From an uncultured Acetatifactor sp. (GTDB taxonomy: Bacteria; Bacillota; Clostridia; Lachnospirales; Lachnospiraceae), in NCBI GenBank assembly GCA_910577035.1, contig CAJTKW010000034.1, positions 1 through 45,463 of the forward strand: a stretch of DNA of 45,463 nt, given 5' to 3'. Position 1 is the first letter of the stretch; each line of letters starts with the position of its first letter. The notes beneath the pieces are model-generated. The model was not told where the DNA came from and searched no databases. It saw only the letters and a program-made list of their open reading frames with translations. The translations under genes were made by a program, and so were the position numbers. Of this stretch, positions 32,305 to 41,248 are shown piece by piece.

Positions 32305-34620
32305 CTAATTCATTTCGTCCCGGTATATCTCACTGCCGTCTGCCTTGTAAAATGTACATCGCACACCGTCCAGGGGAACACCATATCCCACCCTGAATGC
32401 CGTCAGGAAATCAATGCTTTCCAGCACCTCCAGAAAGCTGTCTGCCATCACGCTGCACACCGCCTCGTTAAACGTGTCATCGTCCGGCAGATGCCACTCA
32501 AAGACAAGCGTGTTCCCGTCCGCCACGGTATCAAGAATAATCCCCAGCTCCCGAACCTGCTCGTTCCAGTCACTTACCTCACTCCGCCAGTCCTCTGACT
32601 GCAGTATGTTCTCCAGCGATTCCTCTTCCCCCCACGGATCATCATCAGGGTCTGAGCTGCCCTCAGGCGTCTCTTCCGGGCCATCATGGGAATCATCGTC
32701 ATCGTACCACCAGTCGGGGTCGCTGTAGTCATACGGATCGTCGTCATATAAATCGTAGTAATCAAACGGATAATAGGGATTCAACAGCATTCCGATCCCG
32801 TCACCCGAAAACAGGTCAATGCCTTCCCGAAGCGCATCCACCGCCTCTTCCGGCAGATCAGATTCCTCCAGGTTACCGATAAATCCGTCCCAGTCTATCC
32901 CCGACCACCAGGTTACAAGATCCTCTTCTTCCCTCAGGAAGACCGTATTATCTCCGGCCGGAACCTTCGCTTCCGGTCCTCCCCCGTCCTTGGAGGACAC
33001 CATAAGGTGAATCAGGTCTTCCTTGTCCCGGCTCAGGCCTATCGTAATCTTTCCCCCGTTCCTGGACATCCGGGAATCCAGGGTCAGCTGCAGATCCGTC
33101 AACATAGACATATAAATGGTGTCATAATAGGACTGGGATGTGGACAGCAGGGAGGATATTGCCTTTGAAGGAGTGACGGTAAAACTGCCGTTTAAATACC
33201 CCCGTTCCCACTGCTTCAGGTCCAGCCCCGTAACCTTCACGTCAAGGACGGTGATACCGCAGTACACCAGTCCGAAATCACCGTTCAGCTCATTTCCTGA
33301 CGTTTTGCCGCTGCCTGTCAGGGAAATCTCCTCACCATGGCCCCAGTCTGCGGAAAATTCATAGCCGGTCCTGCTGCCCTTTTGGGGTGAAAGGATACTG
33401 ACCTCCCCAAAGACCTCCCCGTCCTCCAGCAGCTCCAGCACCCTGCCTGCAATCCTGCCCTTGCCGTCCACGTATACCTTCATGACCAGCAAGTCACCCA
33501 GATCCTTAATCTCGTCCAGGCTGTCCTGTGCTTCCCCAAGCTCTTCCAGGAAATCATCATAGTAATCCTCGCCGCTCCATCTGTACTCCGCGTATTCGTC
33601 CAGGTACGATATGCCGTTCATTGCCGTCAGGCTGTCCATGGTATTTACGATCAGCTTCTTCAGATCCTTGTCATCCTGCATCTCCTCCAGTATCGCTTCC
33701 AGCATCCCGGCAAGAGTCCTGCCGTCAATGGTCACCTCCAGCTCCGTACATTTCTGGCTGACGCCGCCGGCCTTCAGGGTCTGTCGTGATTTTTCCACCT
33801 CGCTGATACTGTTCAGCATCAACCGCAGATATTTCCGCTGCAGCTTCTCAACTTCTCCTGCGTCAGGCAGGGCGTCCAGCATCTGTCTGCGGCCTTCCTC
33901 CATTTCCCGGTACAGCTTAAGGGATTCCAGCCAATCGGTTCCGATAAGCTCTGCCATGTCAAATCCGATGTAATCCGGCGTCAGTTCCGGTATCTGAAGG
34001 TACAGACCGCCTTCCCCCATGTCCAGCACCATGTTGGCAGACAGCAGGTCGTCCTGATTCAGGCCCAGGGAAAGGGCATACCCCATCACACTGTCCTTCA
34101 GGGAATAGCCCATCCCCACCGACAGCTGGTTCAGCCAGGTAAAATCCACTCCTGCCCCGGCCGTTCCCAGCAGCCCCAGGAGCTCCCTGCCCCCATCCCC
34201 CAGCTCAACCGTAAATTCCACGCCGGTACTTCTGTCCTCCAAAGCCTTTGCATCCTTCACAAGTAATTCGTAATATCTGCTCCACGCCCCGGTCAGCTCT
34301 GACACGGTAGCCTCTTCCACATGACGGTAATACTCCTCCGGCGAGGAAAAGCTTCTGCGAAAGAAGTTGCCCAGCCTGGTGACATTCAAGATACACAATA
34401 TTACAACGGCCAGCACCGCTGCCCCGCCCGCAATCAGGGCAATTGCCTTCTTATTCTTTGCAGGCGGCCTGTCTGCCGGCACCTGGGGCCCGACGGATAT
34501 CGGCGGCACAGAGGTTTCCCCTGTCGTTACTGTCTCCTCCCCCGGCGGCACAGGCGCTCCGCAGTTAGGGCAGAATTTCTCAGGCCCCTCCAACATTTTT
34601 CCACATTTCTCACAAAACAT
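32305..34620 (-). CDS. Zinc-ribbon membrane protein heading the ABC-2 export operon
   Basis: 771 residues. The cytoplasmic N-terminus has a zinc ribbon (C3, C6, C17, C20), then a Pro/Thr-rich linker, one membrane helix (about 56-80) and a large external domain of about 690 residues. Residues around 620-690 are extremely rich in Asp, Tyr and Glu (FDYYDLYDDDPYDYSD). No enzyme motif was recognised. ATG 34620 follows GGAGGGG; the frame extends 14 codons upstream without a ribosome site. Its place as first gene suggests an accessory or sensor part of the exporter. The acidic stretch could bind calcium or cationic peptides, which is speculation. Confidence 0.7.
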   Translation of the reverse strand: MFCEKCGKMLEGPEKFCPNCGAPVPPGEETVTTGETSVPPISVGPQVPADRPPAKNKKAIALIAGGAAVLAVVILCILNVTRLGNFFRRSFSSPEEYYRHVEEATVSELTGAWSRYYELLVKDAKALEDRSTGVEFTVELGDGGRELLGLLGTAGAGVDFTWLNQLSVGMGYSLKDSVMGYALSLGLNQDDLLSANMVLDMGEGGLYLQIPELTPDYIGFDMAELIGTDWLESLKLYREMEEGRRQMLDALPDAGEVEKLQRKYLRLMLNSISEVEKSRQTLKAGGVSQKCTELEVTIDGRTLAGMLEAILEEMQDDKDLKKLIVNTMDSLTAMNGISYLDEYAEYRWSGEDYYDDFLEELGEAQDSLDEIKDLGDLLVMKVYVDGKGRIAGRVLELLEDGEVFGEVSILSPQKGSRTGYEFSADWGHGEEISLTGSGKTSGNELNGDFGLVYCGITVLDVKVTGLDLKQWERGYLNGSFTVTPSKAISSLLSTSQSYYDTIYMSMLTDLQLTLDSRMSRNGGKITIGLSRDKEDLIHLMVSSKDGGGPEAKVPAGDNTVFLREEEDLVTWWSGIDWDGFIGNLEESDLPEEAVDALREGIDLFSGDGIGMLLNPYYPFDYYDLYDDDPYDYSDPDWWYDDDDSHDGPEETPEGSSDPDDDPWGEEESLENILQSEDWRSEVSDWNEQVRELGIILDTVADGNTLVFEWHLPDDDTFNEAVCSVMADSFLEVLESIDFLTAFRVGYGVPLDGVRCTFYKADGSEIYRDEMN

Positions 34621-34673
34621 CTCTTCCCCTCCTGTATTCCCGAATACCTCATTCAGACGCAAAAAGTCGATTT

Positions 34674-34702
34674 ATTGTATTTCATGTACCGTTGTTTGTC
34701 AA
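34674..34702 (-). promoter_or_regulatory. Promoter of the zinc-ribbon/ABC-2 operon
   Basis: On the minus strand a perfect TTGACA (rc 34697-34702), 17 bp, TACAAT (rc 34674-34679). The -35 box overlaps the stop codon of the rrf2 gene, so the operon has its own strong promoter despite being 80 bp downstream of the sulfur operon. Confidence 0.7.
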
Positions 34703-35124
34703 GTGCCTTGCTTTTGCCGCCGGCGATCTACCAGATCTGCAATCGTGACATTGTCGATGACATTGTTAATCGCCTCATAAAGCTCCCGCCAGACCTCCAG
34801 GGTTTCGCAGGTGTCTCGCCTTCCGCATTCCGGAGCTCCCGACTCCAGGCAGGCCACGGGTGCCATATCGCCCTCCGTGAGCCTGAGGATCATGCCCACC
34901 GTATACTCTTTGGGATCTTTCGCTATACGGTAACCTCCCTGGGCCCCCCTGACGCTCTTCACATATCCCGCGCGGTTCAGCACCGCGATAATCTGCTCCA
35001 GGTATTTCCCGGATATACCCTGCCTTACGGCAATATCCTTTGCCCTGATGATTTCCCCCGTATTGTTCATCGCCAGGTCCAGCATGATTCGCACCGCATA
35101 CCTGCCCTTTGTCGAGATTTTCAT
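34699..35124 (-). CDS. Rrf2 family transcriptional regulator (CymR/IscR-like)
   Basis: 141 residues with the Rrf2 winged helix (MKISTKGRYAVRIMLDLA; recognition region near 28-62) and three cysteines C92, C100 and C106, spaced much like the iron-sulfur ligands of IscR (92, 98, 104). It is the last gene of a cysK-metNIQ operon, 15 bp after metQ, so it probably controls sulfur amino acid genes including its own, as CymR does. CymR proteins usually lack the cysteine trio, so an Fe-S or redox input is possible. A palindrome downstream of the operon promoter (38665-38687) is the likely target. Confidence 0.88.
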   Translation of the reverse strand: MKISTKGRYAVRIMLDLAMNNTGEIIRAKDIAVRQGISGKYLEQIIAVLNRAGYVKSVRGAQGGYRIAKDPKEYTVGMILRLTEGDMAPVACLESGAPECGRRDTCETLEVWRELYEAINNVIDNVTIADLVDRRRQKQGT

Positions 35125-35139
35125 AGCTGCCTCCGGACT

Positions 35140-35949
35140 TTACTGAAAGGGGACCACTCCCCCGTTGTAGGTATTGTTGATATACTCCCTGATCTCGTCA
35201 GACTTCAGGACCTCCACCAGCGCCTTGATTTTAGCGGAATTCTCATTGCCTTCCTTAACCGCAATCACATTTACATAGGTAGTCGTTGCGTCAGACTCTG
35301 CGCTCTCCGCCAGCAGCGCGTTTTCCGTTACCGTATAGCCTGCCTCCATTGCGTAATTGCCGTTCATAATGCCAAAGTTCACATCCTGAAGGGTTCTGGG
35401 AATCTGGGCGGCCTCGATCTCCACGATCTCGATATTGTAAGGGTTATCCACAATATCCAGCTTGGTGGCAGTCAGGCCTGCGCCCTCCTTCAGCGTCAGG
35501 TAGCCGTTGTCCTGCAGGAGCACCAGGGCCCTCGCCTCATTGGTGGTATCATTGGGAACCGCTATGGATGCTCCCTCCATATCCGCCAGATCGGAAGATT
35601 TCCCGGGATACAGGCCGAAGGGCTCATAATGGATTCCGCCCGCGTTTACCAGATGTGTCCCCTGTTCCTTATTAAACCGTTCCAGATAAGGAGCATGCTG
35701 AAAATAATTGGCGTCAAAATCTCCCGCCTCCACCACATTGTTTGGCTGCACGTAATCCGAAAACACCTTGATTTCCAGCGTATAGCCCTTTGCCTCCAAA
35801 AGGGGCTTTGCCTGCTCCAGAATCTCGGCATGGGGAGTAGCGTTTGCCGCCACGGTAATGGTCTTGTCATCGCTTCCGCTGCCGCACCCCGTCAACAACG
35901 CTGCCGTCAGCGTCACCGCACTGAAAAGTGCTATCACTTTCTTTTTCAT
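35140..35949 (-). CDS. metQ: MetQ-type methionine-binding lipoprotein
   Basis: 269 residues. The signal peptide ends in lipobox LTGC (C22). The NlpA/MetQ fold is evident from ITVAANATPHAEIL, YVQPNNVVEAGDFDANYFQH and the C-terminal NTYNGGVVPFQ. It captures methionine (or a related sulfur compound) outside the membrane for MetNI. ATG 35949 is used because AGGAGGAAGG lies just upstream; the frame continues 12 codons further. It lies 55 bp after metI. Confidence 0.92.
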   Translation of the reverse strand: MKKKVIALFSAVTLTAALLTGCGSGSDDKTITVAANATPHAEILEQAKPLLEAKGYTLEIKVFSDYVQPNNVVEAGDFDANYFQHAPYLERFNKEQGTHLVNAGGIHYEPFGLYPGKSSDLADMEGASIAVPNDTTNEARALVLLQDNGYLTLKEGAGLTATKLDIVDNPYNIEIVEIEAAQIPRTLQDVNFGIMNGNYAMEAGYTVTENALLAESAESDATTTYVNVIAVKEGNENSAKIKALVEVLKSDEIREYINNTYNGGVVPFQ

Positions 35950-36004
35950 AATCCTTCCTCCTCGTTTTCTGTTTTCTATACTCACCGGCCGGCGCCGTTA
36001 AGCA

Positions 36005-36688
36005 TCACCTCGTTCTCCTGTCCAGTCTCCGGGACAGCTTTGTGCCTCCATACTGCATGATCTGTACCAGCAGCACCAGCAGGATCACCGTCACCCACAT
36101 AATGTCGCCCTGATAGCGGTAATAACCGTACTGGATGGCAACATCCCCAAGGCCTCCGCCGCCTACGGCGCCCGCCATGGCAGAATAGCCCAGCACCGTG
36201 CCCAGCACAATCGTGGCTCCCACCACCAGGGAGGTCCTTGCCTCCCCCAGCATCACTTTGAATATTATGGTGCGCAGGTTTGCCCCCATGCTCTGGGCCG
36301 CTTCGATCACGCCCTTGTCTACCTCCAGCAGGGAGGATTCCACCATCCTCGCAATAAAAGGAGCCGCCGCCAGTACCAGCGGAACAATGGTGGCATTGGG
36401 GCCATAGCCCTTTCCCACAATTGCCCTGGTAAAGGGAAGCACCAGAATCAGCAAAATCAAAAACGGGACGCTTCTCACCACATTGACCACAATGTCCAGT
36501 ATTTTGTACACTACCCTGTTAGGCCTGAGCCCTGCCTTCGCTGTGACCACCAGCGCGATTCCCATGGGCAGACCCAGGATATAGGCTGCAACAGTGGCAG
36601 CCAGCGTCATATACAGAGTAATCAGCGTATTTTCCGCCAGCATCCGTATCATTACCTTATCCCATACTGTTTCCGTCAACAATATCAT
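36005..36688 (-). CDS. metI: MetI-type methionine ABC transporter permease
   Basis: 227 residues with about five membrane helices and the permease EAA loop (EAAQSMGANLRTIIFKVM, about 130-148). Start 36688 has GGAGGT 8 nt upstream and overlaps the 3' end of metN by 32 bp, which implies coupled translation. It forms the channel of the MetNIQ importer. Confidence 0.92.
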   Translation of the reverse strand: MILLTETVWDKVMIRMLAENTLITLYMTLAATVAAYILGLPMGIALVVTAKAGLRPNRVVYKILDIVVNVVRSVPFLILLILVLPFTRAIVGKGYGPNATIVPLVLAAAPFIARMVESSLLEVDKGVIEAAQSMGANLRTIIFKVMLGEARTSLVVGATIVLGTVLGYSAMAGAVGGGGLGDVAIQYGYYRYQGDIMWVTVILLVLLVQIMQYGGTKLSRRLDRRTR

Positions 36689-37688
36689 TGGGGTCTACCT
36701 CCTCTACCGTAAGCTTTCTTTCCTGCAGATACCGAATCATTCCCGCTGCCACCGTCTCATCCTCCGGAAGCTGCAGCACCATCTGCCCATGGGCAATACC
36801 GCCAATGTCCTTGGTATCCGCCAGCAGAATATTTACCGGTGCCCTGCACTCCAGCACCATGTTGGCAATGACGGGCTCAAAGGAGGAATTTTCCGTAAAG
36901 ACAATGCGCACGCACCGTCTCCCCCTCATTTCCCCGACTTTAGGATCCACCATAAATACCAGCTTTTTTGCTGCCAGAGTCCTGGGAGAGGTAAACACCT
37001 CCTCCACCGTGCCATACTCCGCCAGTTCACCGCAGTCTATGATCGCCACATGGGAACAGATCTCCTGCACCACGCTCATCTCATGAGTGATAATGACGAT
37101 GGTAATGCCAAAATCCCGGTTAATCTGCTGTAAGAGCTGGAGAATGGATTTTGTGGTAGTGGGATCAAGGGCGCTGGTTGCCTCGTCGCAAAGCAGGATT
37201 TTAGGATGGTTTGCCAGGGCCCTGGCAATGGCCACCCGCTGCTTCTGCCCGCCGGACAGCTGTACCGGATAGCTTTTGGCTTTCTCCGCCAGCCCCACAA
37301 TTTCCAGCAGCTCCAGGGCACGTTTTCTGGCTTCCGCCTTCTTTACTCCCACGATCTCCATGGGAAAGCAGACATTATCCAGCACATTCCTCTGCATCAG
37401 CAGGTTAAAATGCTGGAAAATCATGGCGATTTCCGTCCTCTCCCGGCGAAGCTCCTTTTCCGACATGCCGGAAAGATCCCTGCCCTCGATCAGAACGGTG
37501 CCTGCGGTAGGCCGCTCCAGAAAATTCAGGCATCGCACCAGGGTAGACTTCCCGGCTCCGCTCATTCCGATAATACCGCAGATGTCGCCCTTCTCAATCT
37601 CCAGGGAGACCCCCTTTAATGCCTCTACCTGATTGTCCCTGCCCTCAAAGGTCTTTGTCACATTCTGAATCTGAATAATCGGCTCCAT
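36657..37688 (-). CDS. metN: MetN-type methionine ABC transporter ATPase
   Basis: 343 residues. Walker A GMSGAGKS (41-48), signature LSGGQ (144-148), Walker B ILLCDE (164-169). The C-terminal NIL domain (about 265-343) is the regulatory methionine-binding domain of MetN proteins, which gives trans-inhibition when cytoplasmic methionine is high. It starts 20 bp after cysK. Confidence 0.93.
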   Translation of the reverse strand: MEPIIQIQNVTKTFEGRDNQVEALKGVSLEIEKGDICGIIGMSGAGKSTLVRCLNFLERPTAGTVLIEGRDLSGMSEKELRRERTEIAMIFQHFNLLMQRNVLDNVCFPMEIVGVKKAEARKRALELLEIVGLAEKAKSYPVQLSGGQKQRVAIARALANHPKILLCDEATSALDPTTTKSILQLLQQINRDFGITIVIITHEMSVVQEICSHVAIIDCGELAEYGTVEEVFTSPRTLAAKKLVFMVDPKVGEMRGRRCVRIVFTENSSFEPVIANMVLECRAPVNILLADTKDIGGIAHGQMVLQLPEDETVAAGMIRYLQERKLTVEEVDPNDIVDGNSMG

Positions 37689-37708
37689 AGTCTCCTCCTT
37701 TTCCTGGG

Positions 37709-38641
37709 CTACGCAAACATAGGAGTCGAAAGATACCGGTCTCCGGAATCAGGCAGCAGAACCACTACCGTCTTTCCCTTATTTGCCGGCCGCTTGGCAA
37801 TCTGTGCGGCCGCATGAAGCGCAGCACCGGAGGTAATTCCCACCAGGATTCCTTCCCGCCTCGCCAGCAGCCTCCCTGAATCAAATGCTTCTTCCGTCGT
37901 CACCGTAAATACTTCATCATATATCTGGGTATTTAAAATGGAAGGAATAAATCCCGCGCCGATACCCTGCAGCTTATGGGGACCCGGTTTCCCGCCGGAA
38001 AGCACCGGCGAATCCTCTGGCTCCACCGCAACGATCCGTATCCCGGGATTCCTGGATTTCAGATAAGTACCGATACCCGTTATGGTTCCGCCGGTTCCCA
38101 CACCGGCCACAAATATATCTATCCTGCCGTCGGTATCCTCCCAGATTTCAGGCCCGGTAGTGGCTGCATGAACCGCCGGGTTAGCGGAATTGTCAAACTG
38201 CCCCAGGATCACCGCTCCGGGAATTTCCTTTTGCAGCTCTTCCGCCTTCTCAATAGCTCCCTGCATGCCCTTTTCCCCTTCTGTGAGCACCAGTTCCGCA
38301 CCGTAGGCCTTTAAAAGGGTCCTCCGCTCCCGGCTCATGGTTTCCGGCAGGGTCAGGATCGTCCGATAGCCCTTTGCGGCCGCCACGCTGGCCAGCCCGA
38401 TACCGGTATTGCCGGAGGTGGGTTCAATGATAACGCCGCCGGGCTTTAGGACTCCCTTTCTCTCCGCATCCTCTATCATGGACAATGCCACCCTGTCCTT
38501 AATGCTTCCCGCAGGGTTAAACAGCTCCACCTTCGCCAGCAGCCCGGCCTCCGTCACTCCCATGCTCTCCGCGTAATTACTGATCCGCAGCAGCGGCGTA
38601 TGTCCGATCAGTTCTCCGACACTTCCGTAGATCCTCCCCAT
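37709..38641 (-). CDS. cysK: Cysteine synthase (O-acetylserine sulfhydrylase)
   Basis: 310 residues, PLP-dependent. The Schiff-base lysine is K48 (NPAGSIKDR), the substrate loop TSGNTG is at 75-80, and the phosphate-binding GTGGT loop follows near 170-180. It makes cysteine from O-acetylserine and sulfide. ATG 38641 follows GGGAGG by about 7 nt. It is the first gene of the cysK-metNIQ-rrf2 operon; serine acetyltransferase is not nearby. Confidence 0.93.
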   Translation of the reverse strand: MGRIYGSVGELIGHTPLLRISNYAESMGVTEAGLLAKVELFNPAGSIKDRVALSMIEDAERKGVLKPGGVIIEPTSGNTGIGLASVAAAKGYRTILTLPETMSRERRTLLKAYGAELVLTEGEKGMQGAIEKAEELQKEIPGAVILGQFDNSANPAVHAATTGPEIWEDTDGRIDIFVAGVGTGGTITGIGTYLKSRNPGIRIVAVEPEDSPVLSGGKPGPHKLQGIGAGFIPSILNTQIYDEVFTVTTEEAFDSGRLLARREGILVGITSGAALHAAAQIAKRPANKGKTVVVLLPDSGDRYLSTPMFA

Positions 38642-38664
38642 ACCAGATCCTCCCTTCACATCCA

Positions 38665-38728
38665 AACCCTATAATTCCAGTAGGATTATTATGAATTGCA
38701 TGATATACTTTCCGCCTGCGTTTGTCAA
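38665..38728 (-). promoter_or_regulatory. Sulfur operon promoter with candidate Rrf2 operator
   Basis: On the minus strand TTGACA (rc 38723-38728), 17 bp, TATCAT (rc 38700-38705). Just downstream, over the expected transcription start and early leader, an imperfect 23-bp palindrome spans 38665-38687 with arms AATCCTA and TATAGGGTT. Its place suggests repression by the Rrf2 protein encoded at the end of the operon. The leader is only about 50 nt, too short for a SAM riboswitch or T-box. Confidence 0.6.
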
Positions 38729-38752
38729 GAAGTTTCGGAAATATGGTTACTG

Positions 38753-38782
38753 TTGCAATCCGCCCCTTGAAAATGTTATGAT
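38753..38782 (+). promoter_or_regulatory. Promoter of aroA
   Basis: TTGCAA (38753-38758), 18 bp, TATGAT (38777-38782). It is divergent from the sulfur promoter, whose -35 box is 25 bp away, so a regulator bound between them could affect both. The start codon at 38828 gives a leader of about 40 nt. Confidence 0.5.
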
Positions 38783-38827
38783 GGAGTGGCCGAAAGTTCC
38801 GGCAGAAAAGCAAAAGGAGGCCCATCC

Positions 38828-40213
38828 ATGGAAAGAAGCACCTACCGTGTTCCCTGTATTTATCATAAAATAAAGGAAAGAGACGAGGGAAACCCTCTGA
38901 CCGTTTCCGTCCCCGGTTCCAAGAGCATTACAAACCGGGCGCTGCTTCTGGCGACACTGGCGGAGGGAACATCCACACTCCGGGATGTCCTTTTCTCCGA
39001 CGATTCCAGGCATTTTTTAAACTGCATCAGGTCTCTGGGCATTGAGGCCGAGGCAGATGAGGCAGGCAGGATTATTACCGTGGCAGGAACCGGAGGGGCC
39101 GTCCCCCGCAGGGAAGCCGGTCTGTATGTGGGAAGCGCAGGAACCGCTGCCCGCTTTCTCACCGCTTATCTGGGAGTATCGGAAGGAATTTATCATCTGG
39201 ACGCCTCGGAGCAGATGCGGAAGCGTCCCATGACGCCCCTGCTGGAAGCTCTTTCGGAATTGGGATGTGAAATTACCTGTGAGGGGGAAGAGGGACATTT
39301 CCCCTTTACCCTGAGGGGACATGGCTTCGGCAGGGACCGGATCACCGTTAATATCGAAAAAAGCAGCCAGTTTATGAGCGGCCTGCTGATCGCCTCCTGC
39401 CTGTCAGCAAAAGATTTTCTTGCCGTGACGGAAGGCTTTCACGGCAGATCCTATATCGAAATGACCGTTAAAATGATGCAGCAGTTCGGCGTACAGGCGG
39501 AAGCCCTCTATTACTGCGGCGGCGGAAGCGAAGGCCGCCAGTGCGGCAGCTGTGTCAACAGTACCGTTCCCTACGCTTATCGTGTCAGGGCCGGGCAGCA
39601 TTATCACGCTTTAGAGTATCGGGTGCAGCCGGATATATCCGCCGCCTGCTACTTTTACGCCATGAGCCCCCTGCTGGGCATTCCGGTGCAGGTACGCCAC
39701 GTTCATGCAGGCCCGGACCATCTCCAGGGCGATACCGCCTTTCTGTACCTGCTGGAGCAGATGGGCTGCCGGCTTGTACGCAAACCGGAGGGTGTCCTGC
39801 TGCTGCCCCCGGAGGACGGCGTTTACCATGGTGTCACCGCGGATCTGTCCGCTTTTTCGGACCAGGCCATCACTCTGGCCGCCCTGGCTCCTTTTGCCGA
39901 CGGCCCCACTACCATAAACGGCATCGGACATATCCGCTGCCAGGAAAGCAATCGTGTAAAAGCCATTGTCACCGAGCTTGGCAAAATGGGAATCCGCTGT
40001 ACGGAAAATGCCGACAGCATTACCGTATATCCGGGAGCCCCCCGTCCTTCCACGGTGGAGACCTATGACGATCACCGCATGGCCATGGGCTTTTCCCTGA
40101 TCGGGCTGAAAAGTGACGGTATTGTCATTCACAATCCCGGCTGCTGCCGAAAGACCTTTGAGGACTATTTTGAAGTGCTGGACGGCGTGATTGCGGATTT
40201 GCAGAACCCCTGA
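38828..40213 (+). CDS. aroA: 3-phosphoshikimate 1-carboxyvinyltransferase (EPSP synthase)
   Basis: 461 residues; transfers enolpyruvyl from PEP to shikimate-3-phosphate in aromatic amino acid synthesis. Landmarks are VPGSKSITNRAL (about 28-39), GSAGTAAR (102-109), DASEQMRKRPM, a conserved lysine/arginine set, and DDHRMAMGFS near the C-terminus. The usual GNAGTxxR motif reads GSAGTAAR here. A cysteine/glycine-rich insert (YYCGGGSEGRQCGSC, near 227-241) is not typical. ATG 38828 follows AAAGGAGG. No other shikimate gene lies nearby. Confidence 0.93.
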   Translation: MERSTYRVPCIYHKIKERDEGNPLTVSVPGSKSITNRALLLATLAEGTSTLRDVLFSDDSRHFLNCIRSLGIEAEADEAGRIITVAGTGGAVPRREAGLYVGSAGTAARFLTAYLGVSEGIYHLDASEQMRKRPMTPLLEALSELGCEITCEGEEGHFPFTLRGHGFGRDRITVNIEKSSQFMSGLLIASCLSAKDFLAVTEGFHGRSYIEMTVKMMQQFGVQAEALYYCGGGSEGRQCGSCVNSTVPYAYRVRAGQHYHALEYRVQPDISAACYFYAMSPLLGIPVQVRHVHAGPDHLQGDTAFLYLLEQMGCRLVRKPEGVLLLPPEDGVYHGVTADLSAFSDQAITLAALAPFADGPTTINGIGHIRCQESNRVKAIVTELGKMGIRCTENADSITVYPGAPRPSTVETYDDHRMAMGFSLIGLKSDGIVIHNPGCCRKTFEDYFEVLDGVIADLQNP

Positions 40214-40222
40214 AAATTTATT

Positions 40223-40252
40223 TTGCAGTGGAAACCTGCATGATAATATGGT
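40223..40252 (+). promoter_or_regulatory. Possible promoter of arcC
   Basis: TTGCAG (40223-40228), 18 bp, TATGGT (40247-40252), 51 nt before the ATG. Alternative -10 hexamers GATAAT and TAATAT overlap it at poorer spacing. Confidence 0.35.
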
Positions 40253-40302
40253 ACACTTAAACTCTATCAGAATAAATATATCGCAGAAAGGCGGTCTTTG
40301 AT

Positions 40303-41241
40303 ATGAGCAGAAAAAGAGCAGTTGTCTCCCTGGGACACAACGCGCTGGGATACACTACGGAGGCACAATGGGATGCGGTTAGAGTGACCGCAAAGGCCCT
40401 TGCAGACCTGGTGGAAGAGGATTACCAGCTGACCATCACCCACAGCAACGGTCCCCAGGTCAGCATGATACATAAGGCAATGACCGAGCTGCGCCGTATC
40501 TACATTGATTATACTCCTGTTCCCATGTGTGTCTGTTCCGCCATGAGCCAGGGCTATGTTGGCTACGATATTCAGAATGCCCTGCGCTCCGAGCTTCTGG
40601 CACGGGGCATTGCCAAACCGGTGAGCACGATTCTGACCCAAGTAACCGTAGATCCTTACGACGAGGCTTTTTACGAGCCCACCAAGGTGATCGGCAGATA
40701 CATGTCGGGAGACGACGCCGAAATAGAAATCAAGAAGGGAAATTATGTAAAAGAATACCCCGGCAAGGGCTTCCGGAGGGTGGTAGCCGCGCCGAAACCT
40801 ATTGACATCGTGGAGATCGAAGCCATCCGCACCCTGGCAGACGCAGACCAGGTCGTCATTGCCTGCGGCGGAGGCGGTATTCCCGTCATTGAACAGCAGC
40901 ATGTTTTAAAGGGGGCTTCCGCCGTAATTGAAAAGGATGCCATCGCCTCCAGGCTGGCTGCCGAGCTGTCCTGCGACGAGCTGATTATTCTCACGGACGT
41001 TCCCTGCGTGTACAGGGATTATGGCAGCGAAAACCAGGCTCCCGTTTCAGCCATGACCTCCGATGAAGCAAAGGCTCTGATTGCCCAGGGACAATTTGAA
41101 GCAGGCACCATGCTTCCCAAGATCGAGGCCGCTATTGGCTATCTGGCCTCCCGGAAGGACGGCAGGGCCCTGATTACCTCGCTGGGTGAGGTTAAGGAGG
41201 CTGTAAAAGGCAGGGCCGGCACCGTTATCACTTGGGATTGA
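40303..41241 (+). CDS. arcC: Carbamate kinase
   Basis: 312 residues of the amino acid kinase fold. It interconverts carbamoyl phosphate plus ADP with ATP plus carbamate and ammonia. Matches are THSNGPQVSMI, SAMSQGYVGYDIQNAL, VIACGGGGIPV and ILTDVPCVY. The N-terminal phosphate loop reads LGHNALG, where most carbamate kinases have GGNAL; from memory this is the form in clostridial homologues. arcA and arcB are absent here, so a role in arginine deimination, purine or allantoin breakdown cannot be chosen. Its stop is followed within 8 bp by a nucleoside phosphorylase fragment. Confidence 0.92.
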   Translation: MSRKRAVVSLGHNALGYTTEAQWDAVRVTAKALADLVEEDYQLTITHSNGPQVSMIHKAMTELRRIYIDYTPVPMCVCSAMSQGYVGYDIQNALRSELLARGIAKPVSTILTQVTVDPYDEAFYEPTKVIGRYMSGDDAEIEIKKGNYVKEYPGKGFRRVVAAPKPIDIVEIEAIRTLADADQVVIACGGGGIPVIEQQHVLKGASAVIEKDAIASRLAAELSCDELIILTDVPCVYRDYGSENQAPVSAMTSDEAKALIAQGQFEAGTMLPKIEAAIGYLASRKDGRALITSLGEVKEAVKGRAGTVITWD

Positions 41242-41248
41242 TTGGAAA

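Noticed and set aside
34321..36060. 579-codon plus-strand frame
   Set aside because: It crosses the zinc-ribbon, rrf2 and metQ genes in antisense and has no family features.
38642..38699. SAM riboswitch or T-box before cysK
   Set aside because: The leader after the promoter is about 50 nt and holds only the palindrome, too short for either.
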